64,000 nt of DNA from Prorocentrum cordatum (taxonomy: Eukaryota; Sar; Dinophyceae; Prorocentrales; Prorocentraceae): contig CAUYUJ010018483.1 in the NCBI GenBank assembly GCA_963575745.1, forward strand, positions 1-64,000, given 5' to 3'. Shown here one piece after another: positions 31,536-41,815 of the stretch. Under the pieces are notes generated by a model. That model saw nothing but the letters and a program-made list of their open reading frames with translations, ran no database searches and had not been told where the DNA came from. The position numbers and the translations under genes were made by a program. The first letter of the stretch is position 1. Every line of letters begins with the position of its first letter.

Positions 31536-32262
31536 GGGCGGTCTTGGGCCTCTCTTGGTGCTATTTGGGGAGTCTTGGTGCCCTCTTGCGCCATTCTGGA
31601 GCCTTCCCAACGGGGCCCCCACGGGTGCTACAACGGACCCCCCTATTGTAGCACCCGTCGGGTGTCCTTTATGAGCTCTTCTGCGGCCCCTGTTGGCTTG
31701 TGTTTCAGCCGTCTTGGGGGCTCCCCTGGGGCTCTCTTGGGAGCTGTGGGGCGCCCTGGCGCCCTCTTGCGCGATTCTAGAGCCTTCCCAACGGGGCCCC
31801 CACGGGTGCTGCAACGCACCCCCCTTTTGTAGCACCCGTCGGGTGCCCTTTCTGGGCTCTTCTGGAGCCCCTGCTGGCTTCTGTTTGAGCCGTCTTGGAG
31901 CTCTCTTGGGGTTCTCTTTGGAGCTATGGGGCGCCCTCGGGCCCCCTTGGCCCATTTTGGAGTCTTCCCAACGGGGCCTCCACGGGTGCTACAACGGACC
32001 CCCTTATTGTAGCACCCGTCGGGTGCTGTTTATGAGCTCTTCTGCGGCCCCTGTTGGCTTGTGTTTGAGCCGTCTTCGGGGTTCTCTTGGGGCTGCCTTG
32101 GGAGCTATGGGGTGCCCTGGGGCCCTCTCGCGCCATTCTGGAGCCTTCCCAACGGGGCCCCCACGGGTGAAACAACGCCTCACCCTATTGTAGCACCCGT
32201 CGGGCGCCCTTTGTGAGCTCTTCTGCGGCCCCTGGTGGCTTGTGTTTGAGCCGTCTTGGGCG
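31536..32262 (+). repeat. 181-bp tandem repeat, four units, with stem-loop
   Basis: Units centre on CCTTCCCAACGGGGCC at 31601, 31782, 31962 and 32143 (spacing 180-181). Each has ACGGGTGCTACAA, a spacer of about 12 bases and TTGTAGCACCCGT: a perfect 13-bp stem in units 1 and 3, one G-T pair in unit 2, three mismatches in unit 4. Confidence 0.9.
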
Positions 32263-32384
32263 CTTCTTCTGTCTTCTTCGCTTGTCCTTGTGCCCTCTTT
32301 TGCCGTCAACAGTGGCGGCCAGCGTCGCGACAGGAGTGGAGGGGAAGGAGGCGGAGAAAAGAAATCAAGGAGGACGGGGGAGGC

Positions 32385-32700
32385 TGCTGCCGGTGCTGCG
32401 GCTGGTGGTGGTGGCGGTGCTGCTGCTGAGCCGGTGCTGCTGGTGGTATTGCTGGTGCTGCTGGTGTTGCTGCTGGTGGTGGTGGTGGTAAGGCTATTGC
32501 TGGGCTGGTGTTGCTGTTGCTGCTCGTGCTGGTGCTTTAGCTGCTGGTGGTGGTGTTCTTGCAGGTGCTGCTGCCGCGAATGCTGCTGGTGTTGCTGGTG
32601 CAGTTCGTACTGCCGCTGGTGTTGATGGTTCTCGTGCTGCTGTGCTGCTGCTGTTTTTGCTGGTACTTCTGCTGGTGCTGCTGCTGGTTCGGGCAGCACT
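32385..32700 (+). repeat. GCTGGTGTT triplet-rich tract
   Basis: Imperfect CTG/GGT triplets. 32700-32890 is unique sequence with two nearby CATGACTTTTTCATGAC-like words (32836-32874). Confidence 0.8.
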
Positions 32701-32890
32701 TGAAACTCTCTTGGGGTCTTTTGAGGGTTCTTGGATGTGTGTCTGACGATATCTTCAGCCATCTTGAGCTACATTCGGCCATCGTGCAGACCATCTTGCA
32801 CTCTATGGGGCTCTCCGAAATTGAGCCCGACTTTTTCATGACTTTGTCATGACTGACGCCATGACTTTTTCATGACGCCGACCCCCAGAG

Positions 32891-33048
32891 CAGGGCTGGA
32901 CCTAAAAGGTGGTTTTGGCGATTTGTGGGCCGGGTGGGCCGTCTTCGTTGCGATTTCGTTTTGAGGTAAAGGCGGATTCGAGACAAAGGCGAGGGAAAAC
33001 GAAAACAAAAGCAACGAAAAAGAAAAACACCGTTTAGGTTCAGCCCTG
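32891..33048. mobile_element. hAT-type MITE, copy 1
   Basis: 158 bp bounded by inverted repeats: CAGGGCTGGACCTAAAAGGT at the left and the complement of CAGGGCTGAACCTAAACGGT at the right (23 of 26 matches overall). CCCCAGAG flanks it exactly on both sides (32883-32890, 33049-33056), an 8-bp target duplication. The CAGGG terminus and 8-bp duplication are hallmarks of hAT transposons. No coding capacity, so non-autonomous. Confidence 0.9.
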
Positions 33049-33910
33049 CCCCAGAGGTCTCGCCTCCCTCCCCGGGACCGCGCAGACCAGCGGCCACCTC
33101 TCGCTGCTTCGGTGCCTCGCGCGGTCCGAGCCGCCCTGCCGCGGGCTGCCCACGCGGGCAGGGCACATCGCGCACGGCCCTCGGAGCCACCCCCGGAGGC
33201 ATCCCCAAAGTTCGGCCCCTCCCCCCCCCCGACAGGGCCCCCAGGGGCAGGGCCGGACAGAGTGCCTCAGGCAGGCCTCCCAGAGCGGCCCTAGGAGCGG
33301 CCCCAGGAGCTCGACGAAGAGAGAACGGCGTGACCGTAAACCTTTGGCGCTCCGCGCGGATTTCTTCGATCCGCGATGGGACCCCCCAGCGGCGCTTCAG
33401 GCGCCGCCACTGGGGCGCTCCGCGCGCCAGGGAGGTCGGTCCAGCGCAGATGCACGAAATCTGCAAAGAGCGCCAAAAGTTTGTGCTTATGCCGTTCTGT
33501 TCTTTCCAGGAGCGGCACGAGACGATCCCACACCTTCGCGCTTGTTGCGCCTCCTCGCGCCTTTGCCTTTCGAGGCTCCAGTCGGCCGTAGCCTGTGTGC
33601 CCGCAGCACTTTCGACGGCCCAGCAGTGCCGATCGAGGGCTCGCAAATCGGGCCCCAGAGGACCGCCCCCGAGAGGGTGCAGATCCGTCACCAGACAGCC
33701 CCAGAGGGCCAATATGGGCCCAATAGAGTTCAAGAGAGTTCCAGTACGGCCCCCAGGATCCAGCGGCATCAAGCAGCATACACGAGCAGCCAGCAGAAAA
33801 CAGCAGCAGCGAGCAGCCACAGCAGCAGCAGGCATCAGCAACCAACAGCAGCAGGCGGTATGATCAAGCAGAGCAAGCAGGAGACGCAGCAGCACATGGC
33901 AGCGGCAGAT

Positions 33911-33971
<61 letters not shown>

Positions 33972-33983
33972 CCAGCAGCAGCC

Positions 33984-34018
<35 letters not shown>

Positions 34019-34020
34019 CT
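33911..34020 (+). repeat. (CAG/AGC)n microsatellite
   Basis: About 35 CAG triplets with two CCC interruptions. 33057-33900 has open frames on both strands but no recognisable domain. A block at 33355-33425 resembles 43115-43185. Confidence 0.9.
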
Positions 34021-34109
34021 GCAGCAATCGCCAACAGGCGGCAGCGAGCGGACGGGCGAGCACGGCAAGCAAACCCGCCGGGCATGCCACGAGCTGTCAG
34101 GCCAGCAGG

Positions 34110-35660
34110 GTGCCACCCAAGAGGCACCCAAGACGGCCCGAGAGGGCCCTCAGAGCCCCCCCGGGAGGCCCAAACGAAGGCCGAAGAGGCTCCGAAACGG
34201 CCCCCACGAAGCCTTCAGTGCCTTCAGAATTCCCTCCAGGAGCGGGGGAGCGGACGAGAGGCGACAGGCATATCGCAGGCAAAAACGCCCCAAGAGATCC
34301 CCAAACGGCCCCCACGAAGCCCTAAGTGGCCTCAGAATTGCTTCCAGGAGGGGGGGAGCGGACGAGAGGCGACCGGCATATCGAAGGCACAAAAGAACAA
34401 TGTTGGACGCTCCGAGGGCCTTCGATGTTTCTCCGTTGGGGAGAGTCGTCGTAGGATCGACGATTGCCGACCGAGGGCAGCGAATCCAGTGGAGGCCCAA
34501 GAGGCCCCCAGGAGCCCAAAAGAGATCCCCAAGAGGTGCCACGGGGCTTAAAAACTGCTTCGAAGCGAGGGGGGCGGACGAGGGGACCGCCTCAGGAGGT
34601 TTTGGACGGTTTTGGGCCTCAAAATCGTCCGCTTTACGACGGTTTTGGAAGGATGTTGGCCTTCTCGCCTTTTCCGCTTTCCGACGCTCGAAGACGGCCC
34701 AAGAGGCCTCCAAGAGCGCCCCAGAACGGCCCAAGAGGTTTCCAAGAGCGCCCCAAGACAGCCCAAGAGGGCACCAAGACGACCCAAGAGACGCTCAAGA
34801 CGGCCCACGAGGGCCCGAAGACAGGCCCAAGAGGCGGCCAAGAGGGGGACCACGGACCGAAAATCCGAGCCTTCCGCCCCAAGAGGGCGCCAGGAGGCCC
34901 AAACAGGCCCCCAAGAGGCCCCAAGGGGCCGCCAAGAATCACCCGAAGAGGCCCAGGAGGCTCCCAAGGAGCCCAAACGAGGCCCCTACAGAGGCCCCAA
35001 CAGCTTCCAAAATGGCCCCGAAGAGGCCTCGAGCCCGCCTCCGAGCTTCCTCGCCGCGAGGGTGCCAACACGGCCCCAGACCGGCCCAGGACGGCCCAAG
35101 GCGCGCTCAAGACGGCCCAAGACGATTCCAAGACGGTCCCAGGAGGGTGCGCCCAGGACGGCCCAAGGACGCGCCCGTTCGGGGCCTCAAGACGGGCCAA
35201 GATGGCAAGAGAGTCCCAGCTGGCAAAAATCGTTAATTTTCCATTGTTTACTGTTACACCCTTTGCGTTTCCCGCCGTTTCGGCGGTCCGATGCACCAAG
35301 AGGCCCCAGAAAGTCCCAGGAGGGTCCGAGGAACCGCCCAGGAAGGCCCCAAGACGGGCCAAGACGGACCCAGCACAACCCAAGGCGCGCTGCGACGGCT
35401 CAAGACGGCTCCAAGACAGCCCCAAGAGGGTGCCAACACGGCCCCTGCTGGGCCCAGGACGGCCCAAGGAGGCGCACAGGAGGGGCCCAAGACGACTCCA
35501 AGGCGGCCTCCTCACGGTCCCAGACGGCTCCAAGACAGCCCCACGAGGACCCCGATGGGCCCAGGACGGCCTACGGACGCGCCCATGAGGGGCCCACGAC
35601 GAACCAAGACGGCCCCATCAGGGCAAACGGCGCCCTCAAGACGGGCCTAGACGGCTCCAA
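34110..35660 (+). repeat. GGCCCAAGAC array 6 (part of duplicate)
   Basis: Near-identical copy of 20100-21650. Few substitutions are visible, for example TTTACGACGG here against TTTACTATGG in the other copy. Confidence 0.9.
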
Positions 35661-35679
35661 GACGGCCCTTTGAGGGAGC

Positions 35680-36150
35680 CAACGCGGCCCCACACCCTTC
35701 GGGCGCACACTTGGGGGGGCTGGGAGCTTGCGACAAGTCTCCCACATTCATTGTCCTGCCCCATTCTGTTCGCCTGGAGGCCTCCTCCAACCCTGTGGGC
35801 GAACAAGAGGAATCCCAGCGGGACGCCAACCCTGGGGCCCGTGGGCCCCGCGCCGCTTGGGCAGAAGACGAACGCCGGGTCTGACAGGCCAGCTACCGCC
35901 CCCCTTTGCCCGATATGCTGTGCCATTCTGTTCCCCCAGGGGCCTTGGCAAACTCTTCGGGCCAAGCAGACCGGACCCCTGGGACAGCAGCCAATTGATA
36001 TGACCCTGGGACCTCTCCGCATTCTTCGGACGAGCATCTGGGGGGCCCAGGAGATTCGGACATGTCTTCCCCATTCCTTGCCCTGTCCCGTTCTGTTCGC
36101 CCGAAGGCCTCCACAGACCCTCTGGGCGAACAGAATGGGACATGGCGAAC
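35680..36150 (+). repeat. 163-bp repeat with stem-loops, duplicate copy
   Basis: Copy of 21672-22140, with no difference that I could see by eye. Confidence 0.85.
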
Positions 36151-36492
36151 AAACCCTCCCGTTGGCGGTGATGCGACTGGATCGCACCATCAAGGCGCGC
36201 CCGGAGGTGATGGCCGACCCAACAGCGGTTTCTCTTAAGAGTTCACTGGATTTCAAATTTTCTTGAAGCTCTCTTGGGCCCTCCCTGTAGATCCTTGCGA
36301 GCCTCCCCGGCGCTTTCGGTGGCTTTCCCCGATGGCCTCCCGAGCCCTTCCCCGAGCGCTCCTGAGACGCCTCAGATGGGCTTCGACTTCGACGCACATC
36401 CCCGAGAGACTTCGAAACTGTCCTCAATAGGAGGGGGTGAACGAGCAGTGCGCTGGGCCAAGCTGCTGCAGCGCTGCAAGAGCTCGGACACG

Positions 36493-36671
36493 AAGGCGCG
36501 GTCTCGCTGCCGCCGCCCGAGCCGCCGCCGTGTTTGTAGATTTTCGGGACAATCTGCGCCGTTCCTCCGAGAACCATTCCAGAAAGATGTCGTGGACGGA
36601 GTCCACGGGTCGGCCCTAGTCAGCTACACCGCTGGGATCAGCGCGTGCGAGAAGGGCGAGCAAGCGACCTA
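36493..36671 (+). pseudogene. truncated PPR cassette
   Basis: Head module (KARSRCRRPSRRRVCRFSGQ, FLREPFQKDVVDGVHGSA) and LVSYTAGISACEKGEQ, then an abrupt switch to AT and a TAA. The motif is cut after 12 of its residues; sequence downstream is unrelated. 36672-37160 holds no supported gene. Confidence 0.7.
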
Positions 36672-37164
36672 AGAGGAGACGAAGTGTTCGGCCACGCGCG
36701 CGCCAAGTCCTTTGGGAGACCCGTGTGCTCGTCGCTCTTCAATCCTCTTCCCTATTCGCTCCAAGCTGTGGAGCCCACTGCAATTGCTCATCGCCCCTCT
36801 CTCCTAGCTTCTTGCTCATCTCCCCTCACTCCTCCTCGCTCCTTTTTCCTGGTTCCTGGCACCTTGTGCACCGACATAGCCTCTCACGGCCTCGGAGTGG
36901 CCCGACGTGCCTCGAAGTCGGCCTCCATACAATCTTACCTCAAGACGCCTCTAGGCGGTAGGCGCAGCGAGCGGATGAGCAAGCAATGAAGCAAGCAGCA
37001 GCGAAATCAGGCGAGCAGGCCACGTGATGCAGGCCACCAGGCAAGCAATTTCGCTTGCAGGATTGCGGGCAGGACGTCAAATGCACAAGCGGTTCTGACC
37101 CTGGCATGCGAGCAAGCTTTCGTGGCCGTCGGGCGGATAATGATCTGATCCGGCTGCTTGCCGT

Positions 37165-37240
37165 TGGCGTAGTCCACAGGTCAGCCGCAGTCTATACTCT
37201 AACGCCGGGGGAGCCGCGTGCCAGAATGGCGGGGGACGCA
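37165..37240 (+). pseudogene. PPR cassette with no PPR motif
   Basis: Lead GTAGTCCACAGGTCAGCCGC joins directly to the cassette tail (CTATACTCTAACGCCGGGGG, then AGCCGCGTGCCAG), so the whole motif unit is absent between the usual flanks. Confidence 0.6.
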
Positions 37241-37249
37241 GTGGCGCAA

Positions 37250-38260
37250 AACCGCCCTCGGGCGGGCCCTGACGGACCCCGGACGGCCCAAGAGGCCCCA
37301 CGACAGCCCAAGAGGAGCCCAAGAGGGCTCCAAGAGCGGCTCAAGACGGCCCAAGACGGCCCCAAGGCAGCCCAAAAGACGCCCAATTGGCCCCAAGACG
37401 TCCCCAGAGGCTCCCAAGACGGCCCGGGAGGACCTCCCAGGAGAGCCCCAACAGGCCAAAATCTTCCCATTCCCTTCGGAAAACGCGCATCTGGGGCATT
37501 ATCGTACTGTTCGTTTCCGACGCGTCCACGACGGCCACAGAGGCCCCCAAGATCGCCTTAAGATCCTCCCATGAGGGCCCCAAGACCGCCCACGACGACC
37601 CCAGGACGGCTCCTGAGGCGCCCCTGGCGGCCCACGTGGTACCCAAGACAGCCTCAAGAGCAGCCCAGGACGGCCCAAGACGACCCCCCGACGCTGCCCA
37701 GACTGCTCCAGAGACGCCCAAGGCGGACCCAGGCAACCCCCAGACGGCCCCGACAACGCCTCAGATGCCCTGCAGGGGGCCCAAGAGGCTTCCAAAACGC
37801 TCCAAGTGGGCTCCACGACGAGCCCTAAGAGAGTCCGAACAGCGAAACGTCGTCCCATTTCCTCGGGGAAACGTACATTTTGGCAGTTCCCGGGCTTGCC
37901 CTCTTCATAGCGTCCAAGACGGCCATACAAGGTCCCAAGATGGCCCTAGGACGGCTCCTGAGGAGCCCCTGGCGGCCCACGGGGCACCCAAGACAGCTTC
38001 AAGAGCGGCCCAGGACGGCCTTAGACGACCCCCAGACGGTGCCCAGGCTGCTCCGGAGACGTCCAAGACGGCCCCAGACAACCCTCAGACGGCCCCAGAC
38101 CGCCTCCACACGGCCCAAAAGGCACCCGAGACAGCCCAAGCCCAGGAGGCTTCCAGGAGGCCGAAAAGAAGCGCTGAGAGGCTCCAAAACGACCCCCAGG
38201 GGCCCTAAGATCACGGCCCAATAAGCACCGAAGACAGCACCAATAGCAGCCAAAGACTGC
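37250..38260 (+). repeat. GGCCCAAGAC array 7
   Basis: Degenerate array with two diverged core blocks, at about 37450-37540 and 37838-37920. 38260-38800 is mostly further array-like sequence with no supported gene. Confidence 0.8.
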
Positions 38261-38799
38261 CTAAGACGGCCACAGGCAGTCCCAACACGGCTCCCAGCGC
38301 ACCATGGGCCTCTGATGCTTGTTTGGCGCTCCCTGCCAGATTTGGCCTCAAACTCCCTCGCCCTTTTTGTCGGTCTGGAGCCCTCTCCGCGGCCTCTTGG
38401 GGCCATGCCGTGTTTCGCTCTCCTGGTGGTCCAGAATCACCTCGGCCGACCCCGGAAGCGCGCGCGGCCGCCCAGGGCGCGTCGGGCGGGATTCTGGGTC
38501 GGCGGCGCGGTGGCCCAGAATCAGTCCCGCCGATTCTGGGCGGGCGGCCATTATGGAGCTATCTTGGAGGCGTGTTGGTGATCTTGGGGCCCCTTCAGAG
38601 GGCCCCCAGACGGCCCCAGAACGCCCCGAGAAGGTCGGACCCAACGCAACGACAAAGCCCGACCCGATCCCAAGGGAGCCCTTGAGCGCCCCAGGTGGGG
38701 CGTCCAGACGCTCCTTCGTCTTCTCGCTCAGCGATGTGTGGCAGACGAACATGACGCCATTCATCCTGATCGCCTTGCAGCAGCCCCCCTTCACCCCGC

Positions 38800-39165
38800 A
38801 AGTGGACGGTCCACAGGTCAGCCCTAGTCAGCTACAGCGCTGGGATCAGCGCGTGCGAGAAGGGCGATCAGTGGCAGCTGGCGCTTGCGCTGCTGAGCGA
38901 GATGCGGGAGGCGAAGCTGGAGCCCGACGTCATCAGCTACAGCGTTGGGATCAGCGCGTGCGAGAAGGGCGAGCAGTGGCAGCGGGCGCTTGCGCTGCTG
39001 AGCGAGATGCGGGAGGCGAAGCTGGAGCCCAACGTCATCAGCTACAGCGCTGGGATCAGCGCGTGCGAGAAGGGCGAGCAGTGGCAGTGGGCGCTTGCGC
39101 TGCTGAGCGAGATGTGGGAGGCGAAGCTGGAGCCCAACGTCATCTCTACTACATTGCAGGGCCCA
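38800..39165 (+). CDS. PPR exon, three motifs
   Basis: WTVHRSALVSYSAG leads into three 35-residue motifs: ISACEKGDQWQLALALLSEM, ISACEKGEQWQRALALLSEM and ISACEKGEQWQWALALLSEM, linked by EAKLEPDVISYSV-type joints, then tail ISTTLQGPVRTRRAQ. The frame stays open to 39816 through an array. The high similarity of the motifs points to recent unequal exchange. RNA binding is the family role; the target is unknown. Confidence 0.6.
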
Positions 39166-39189
39166 GTGCGTACCAGAAGGGCGCAGGAT

Positions 39190-39800
39190 CAAGTGACCAA
39201 TAATCGCCCCGGGCTGGCCCCGGGCCGCCCTGGGAGGCCCCAAGACACGCCAAGGGAGCCCCAAGAGGCCCCCAAGACGGCCCCGGAGGGCCCCGGCACG
39301 CCCAGCGAGGGGCCCAAGACGCTCGAGATTGGCCCAAGACGGCTCCAGAGGCCTCCAAGACGCCCCAAGAGGCCTCCCAAGAAGGCCCCGAGCGGCAGAA
39401 ACCGTCGATTCCCATTGTGTTTTTCGATGGTTTCGGCCTCCTCGCCTTTTCGGCTTCCCGACGCTCCAAGACGGCCCAAGACGTCCCCCAGACCGCTCCA
39501 AGACGGCCGAAGAGGACCCCAAGAGAGCCCCAAGACGGGCCAAGAGGGCCCCAAGACGGCCCCAAGACGGCCCAGGACGGCCCCAGGACGGCCCAGGAGG
39601 CGCCCAAGACGGCCCAAGAGGCACCCAATACGGCCCCAGGAGCGGCCCAAGACGGCCCAACAGAGCCCCAGAGGCGCCGAAGCCGGCCTCAGACGGTCCC
39701 AAGACGGCCCAAGAGGCACCAAAGACGGCCCAAGAGGGCTCCAGAGCCCCCAAGGAGACCCAAAAGAAGCCCCTCGAAAGGGCCCCCACGAGGCCCTAAA
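39190..39800 (+). repeat. GGCCCAAGAC array 8
   Basis: Array with a well-conserved core at about 39391-39475. The last of the main arrays. Confidence 0.85.
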
Positions 39801-39984
39801 GTGGCCCGCACCGTGAAAGGCGTGCTTTTCAGTAGCGCGGTGTATAAGGCGGATGGCATACGGCGCGAAGAAGGCGAGCACGGAAGGAGATCCTTCCAGC
39901 CCCAGAGCACAAATGGCAGCGGAGAGGGGGGACCATCACAGCAGGCAGAGATGAGAAGCAGGGCGTTGGACAAGGAGCTTCCGT

Positions 39985-40250
39985 TCGAGTCCTCCTCCTC
40001 CTCCACCTCCTCCTCGAGATCCTTTTCCTCCCCGCTCCCCCCTCCCCATCCACGCCGTCCTCGTCGTCTTCCACGCTGCCGTCCTCCTCCTGCCCCCCCT
40101 CGTCGATATTGCCGTCCTCCTCCTCCTCGTGCTTGCTCTCCTCGTCCTCTTCCTCCTCGTCCCTGTGCTTGTCCTTCCTCCTCACTGCAGTCCTCTTGGT
40201 CCTCCTCGCTTTCCCCTCGTCCTCCATGGTAGCTTCACCTCGTCCGTCTC
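39985..40250 (+). repeat. TCC/TCG-rich tract
   Basis: Imperfect TCC triplets. A short protein-like lead at 39810-39985 (VKGVLFSSAVYKADGIRREE) is open in one frame but unrecognised. 40250-40760 has open frames only of biased composition. Confidence 0.7.
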
Positions 40251-40769
40251 CTTGCCGTCTCACTCTCCGCTCTCTTCCTCTTCGCCCTGCGAGCCGAGCG
40301 GGCAACAACGGCACCTCTCGTTCTTGCCTGCCCCGGTTCTCGAGCGTCCGGCTCTGGTCCTCTCGCCCCCTCTTCCCAGGGACCGCTCCTGGCACCCCCA
40401 GGTCATCAACGCCCACCCCGGAGAGGCCGAAAGTTCAGAAAAGCAGTAAGCTCCACGGTTTCGAGCCTCTGGAGGCCTGGGCGTGTTCGCGGCAACCCGG
40501 GCTCGAGCTGGGCAACTGTGGACCCCCAGAGGTCCGGGCCGCTTCTCCCCGCGGGCGGCTTCTCTCATCCCAGGCCGTTCCTGACGGAACCAGAGCGGGC
40601 AGTCCGTGGGAGCGGCAGCAGTGCAAAGGCTTGCGGCAGTCGCGCGAGAGCCGTCGATGGCATGCGCGCGCGGCGTGCACAGCGATGCGAGCACCCTCGG
40701 CAGCGTGCGCGAGGGACGCCAGCAACCTGCGCGAATGGCGTGACCCCCGGGGGCCGCGCAGATCAGAGA

Positions 40770-41205
40770 GGAGACGCAGGAGGAGGCGCAGGAGGAGGAG
40801 GAGGAGGAGGAGGAGGAGGAGGAGGAGGAGGAGGAGGAGAGGAGGAGCGGCGAGGAGGAGGCGCAGGAGGAGGCGCAGGAGGAGGAGGAGGAGAGGAGGA
40901 GGAGGACGACGACGAGGACGACGAGACGACGTGGACGAAAACGACGACGACGACGAAGACGAGGAGGAGGAGGAGGAGGAGGAGAAGGTGGAGGAAGAGG
41001 AGGAGGAGGAGGACGAGGAGGAGGAGGAGGAGGAGGAGGAGGAGGAGGAGGAGGCGGAGGAGGCGGAGAAGGAGCAGGAGGAGCAGGAGGAGCAGGAGGA
41101 GCAGGAGGAGCAGGAGGAGCAGGAGGAGCAGGAGGAGCAGGACGAGCAGGACGAGCAGGACGAGCAGGACGAGCAGGAGGAGCAGGAGGAGCAGGAGCCC
41201 AGGCA
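40770..41205 (+). repeat. GAG/GCAGGA microsatellite cluster
   Basis: (GAG)n with GACGACGA and GAGCAG blocks: AGGAGC repeats at 41070-41130 and ACGAGC repeats at 41138-41175. Confidence 0.9.
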
Positions 41206-41399
41206 GGCCCCTCTGAGTGGCAACGGCACCTTTCCGCGATGCTTTCTCTTGATGACGCTGCAGGGGCGAGGCTTGGAGGCTGCGCCGCAGCAGCTTCTGC
41301 TCGAGCTGAGCCATGGCTCGCGGCCGCGCGAGGGCGCGGTAGCAGGCGCGCCTCAGAAGCAACGTGCGGGGGGGGGACTAGGCTCAGGGGGGGGGGGGC

Positions 41400-41815
41400 C
41401 CTGAGATCCAGGCGCTGCAGTTTCCCAAGACGGGCGTGTTCGACGGGGTTCTGGCCCCGAGACCATCGCAGGTCGATCGGGTTCGAACGCGGTTCCGCAG
41501 AAAGGTGGGGTGGACGGCCCCAGTCGCGATTTTTCGCGATGCTGCAATTTTTTCGCGACGTCGGATCTCAGGGGAGTGCCCCCGTCCCCCACCGCACATC
41601 TATCGCCGATTGGGGGCCCGACAGCCCCCTAAGATCCGACGTTGCGAAAAAATGACAACATCGCAAAGAAAAATAACGCCCAGAGCCCCGGAGCCATCTT
41701 TCTGCGTCATTTTTCGAGCCAGATCGACCTGTGAGGGCCCCAGGGCCTGAAATTGAGCGACAACGCCTCTTGCGAAACAGTTGCAGCGCCAGGATCTCGG
41801 GGGCGTGCGGCTTGG
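41400..41815. mobile_element. fold-back element, about 400 bp
   Basis: Left arm 41400-41592 and right arm 41618-41815 are imperfect inverted copies. Paired blocks include GAGATCCAGGCGCTGCA with the complement of TTGCAGCGCCAGGATCTC, TCGCAGGTCGATC with GATCGACCTGTGAG, and TTTTTTCGCGACGTCGGATC with GATCCGACGTTGCGAAAAAA. The centre is about 25 bases. Likely a fold-back transposon remnant. Confidence 0.7.

Larger units (their letters stand above)
27283..36586 (+). repeat. large duplicated block, copy 2
   Basis: Collinear with 15616-22576. It lacks the TCC/73-bp satellite segment of copy 1 and instead carries a private segment at 30123-34115. The sequence before that segment (29977-30122) is repeated after it (34116-34263). 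Confidence 0.9.

Noticed and set aside
33344-33900. Candidate gene downstream of the first MITE
   Set aside because: Overlapping open frames on both strands without domain-like content, ending in a CAG tract.
41465-41480. tRNA T-loop (GGTTCGAAC)
   Set aside because: No matching acceptor, D or anticodon arms nearby; the sequence belongs to the fold-back element.
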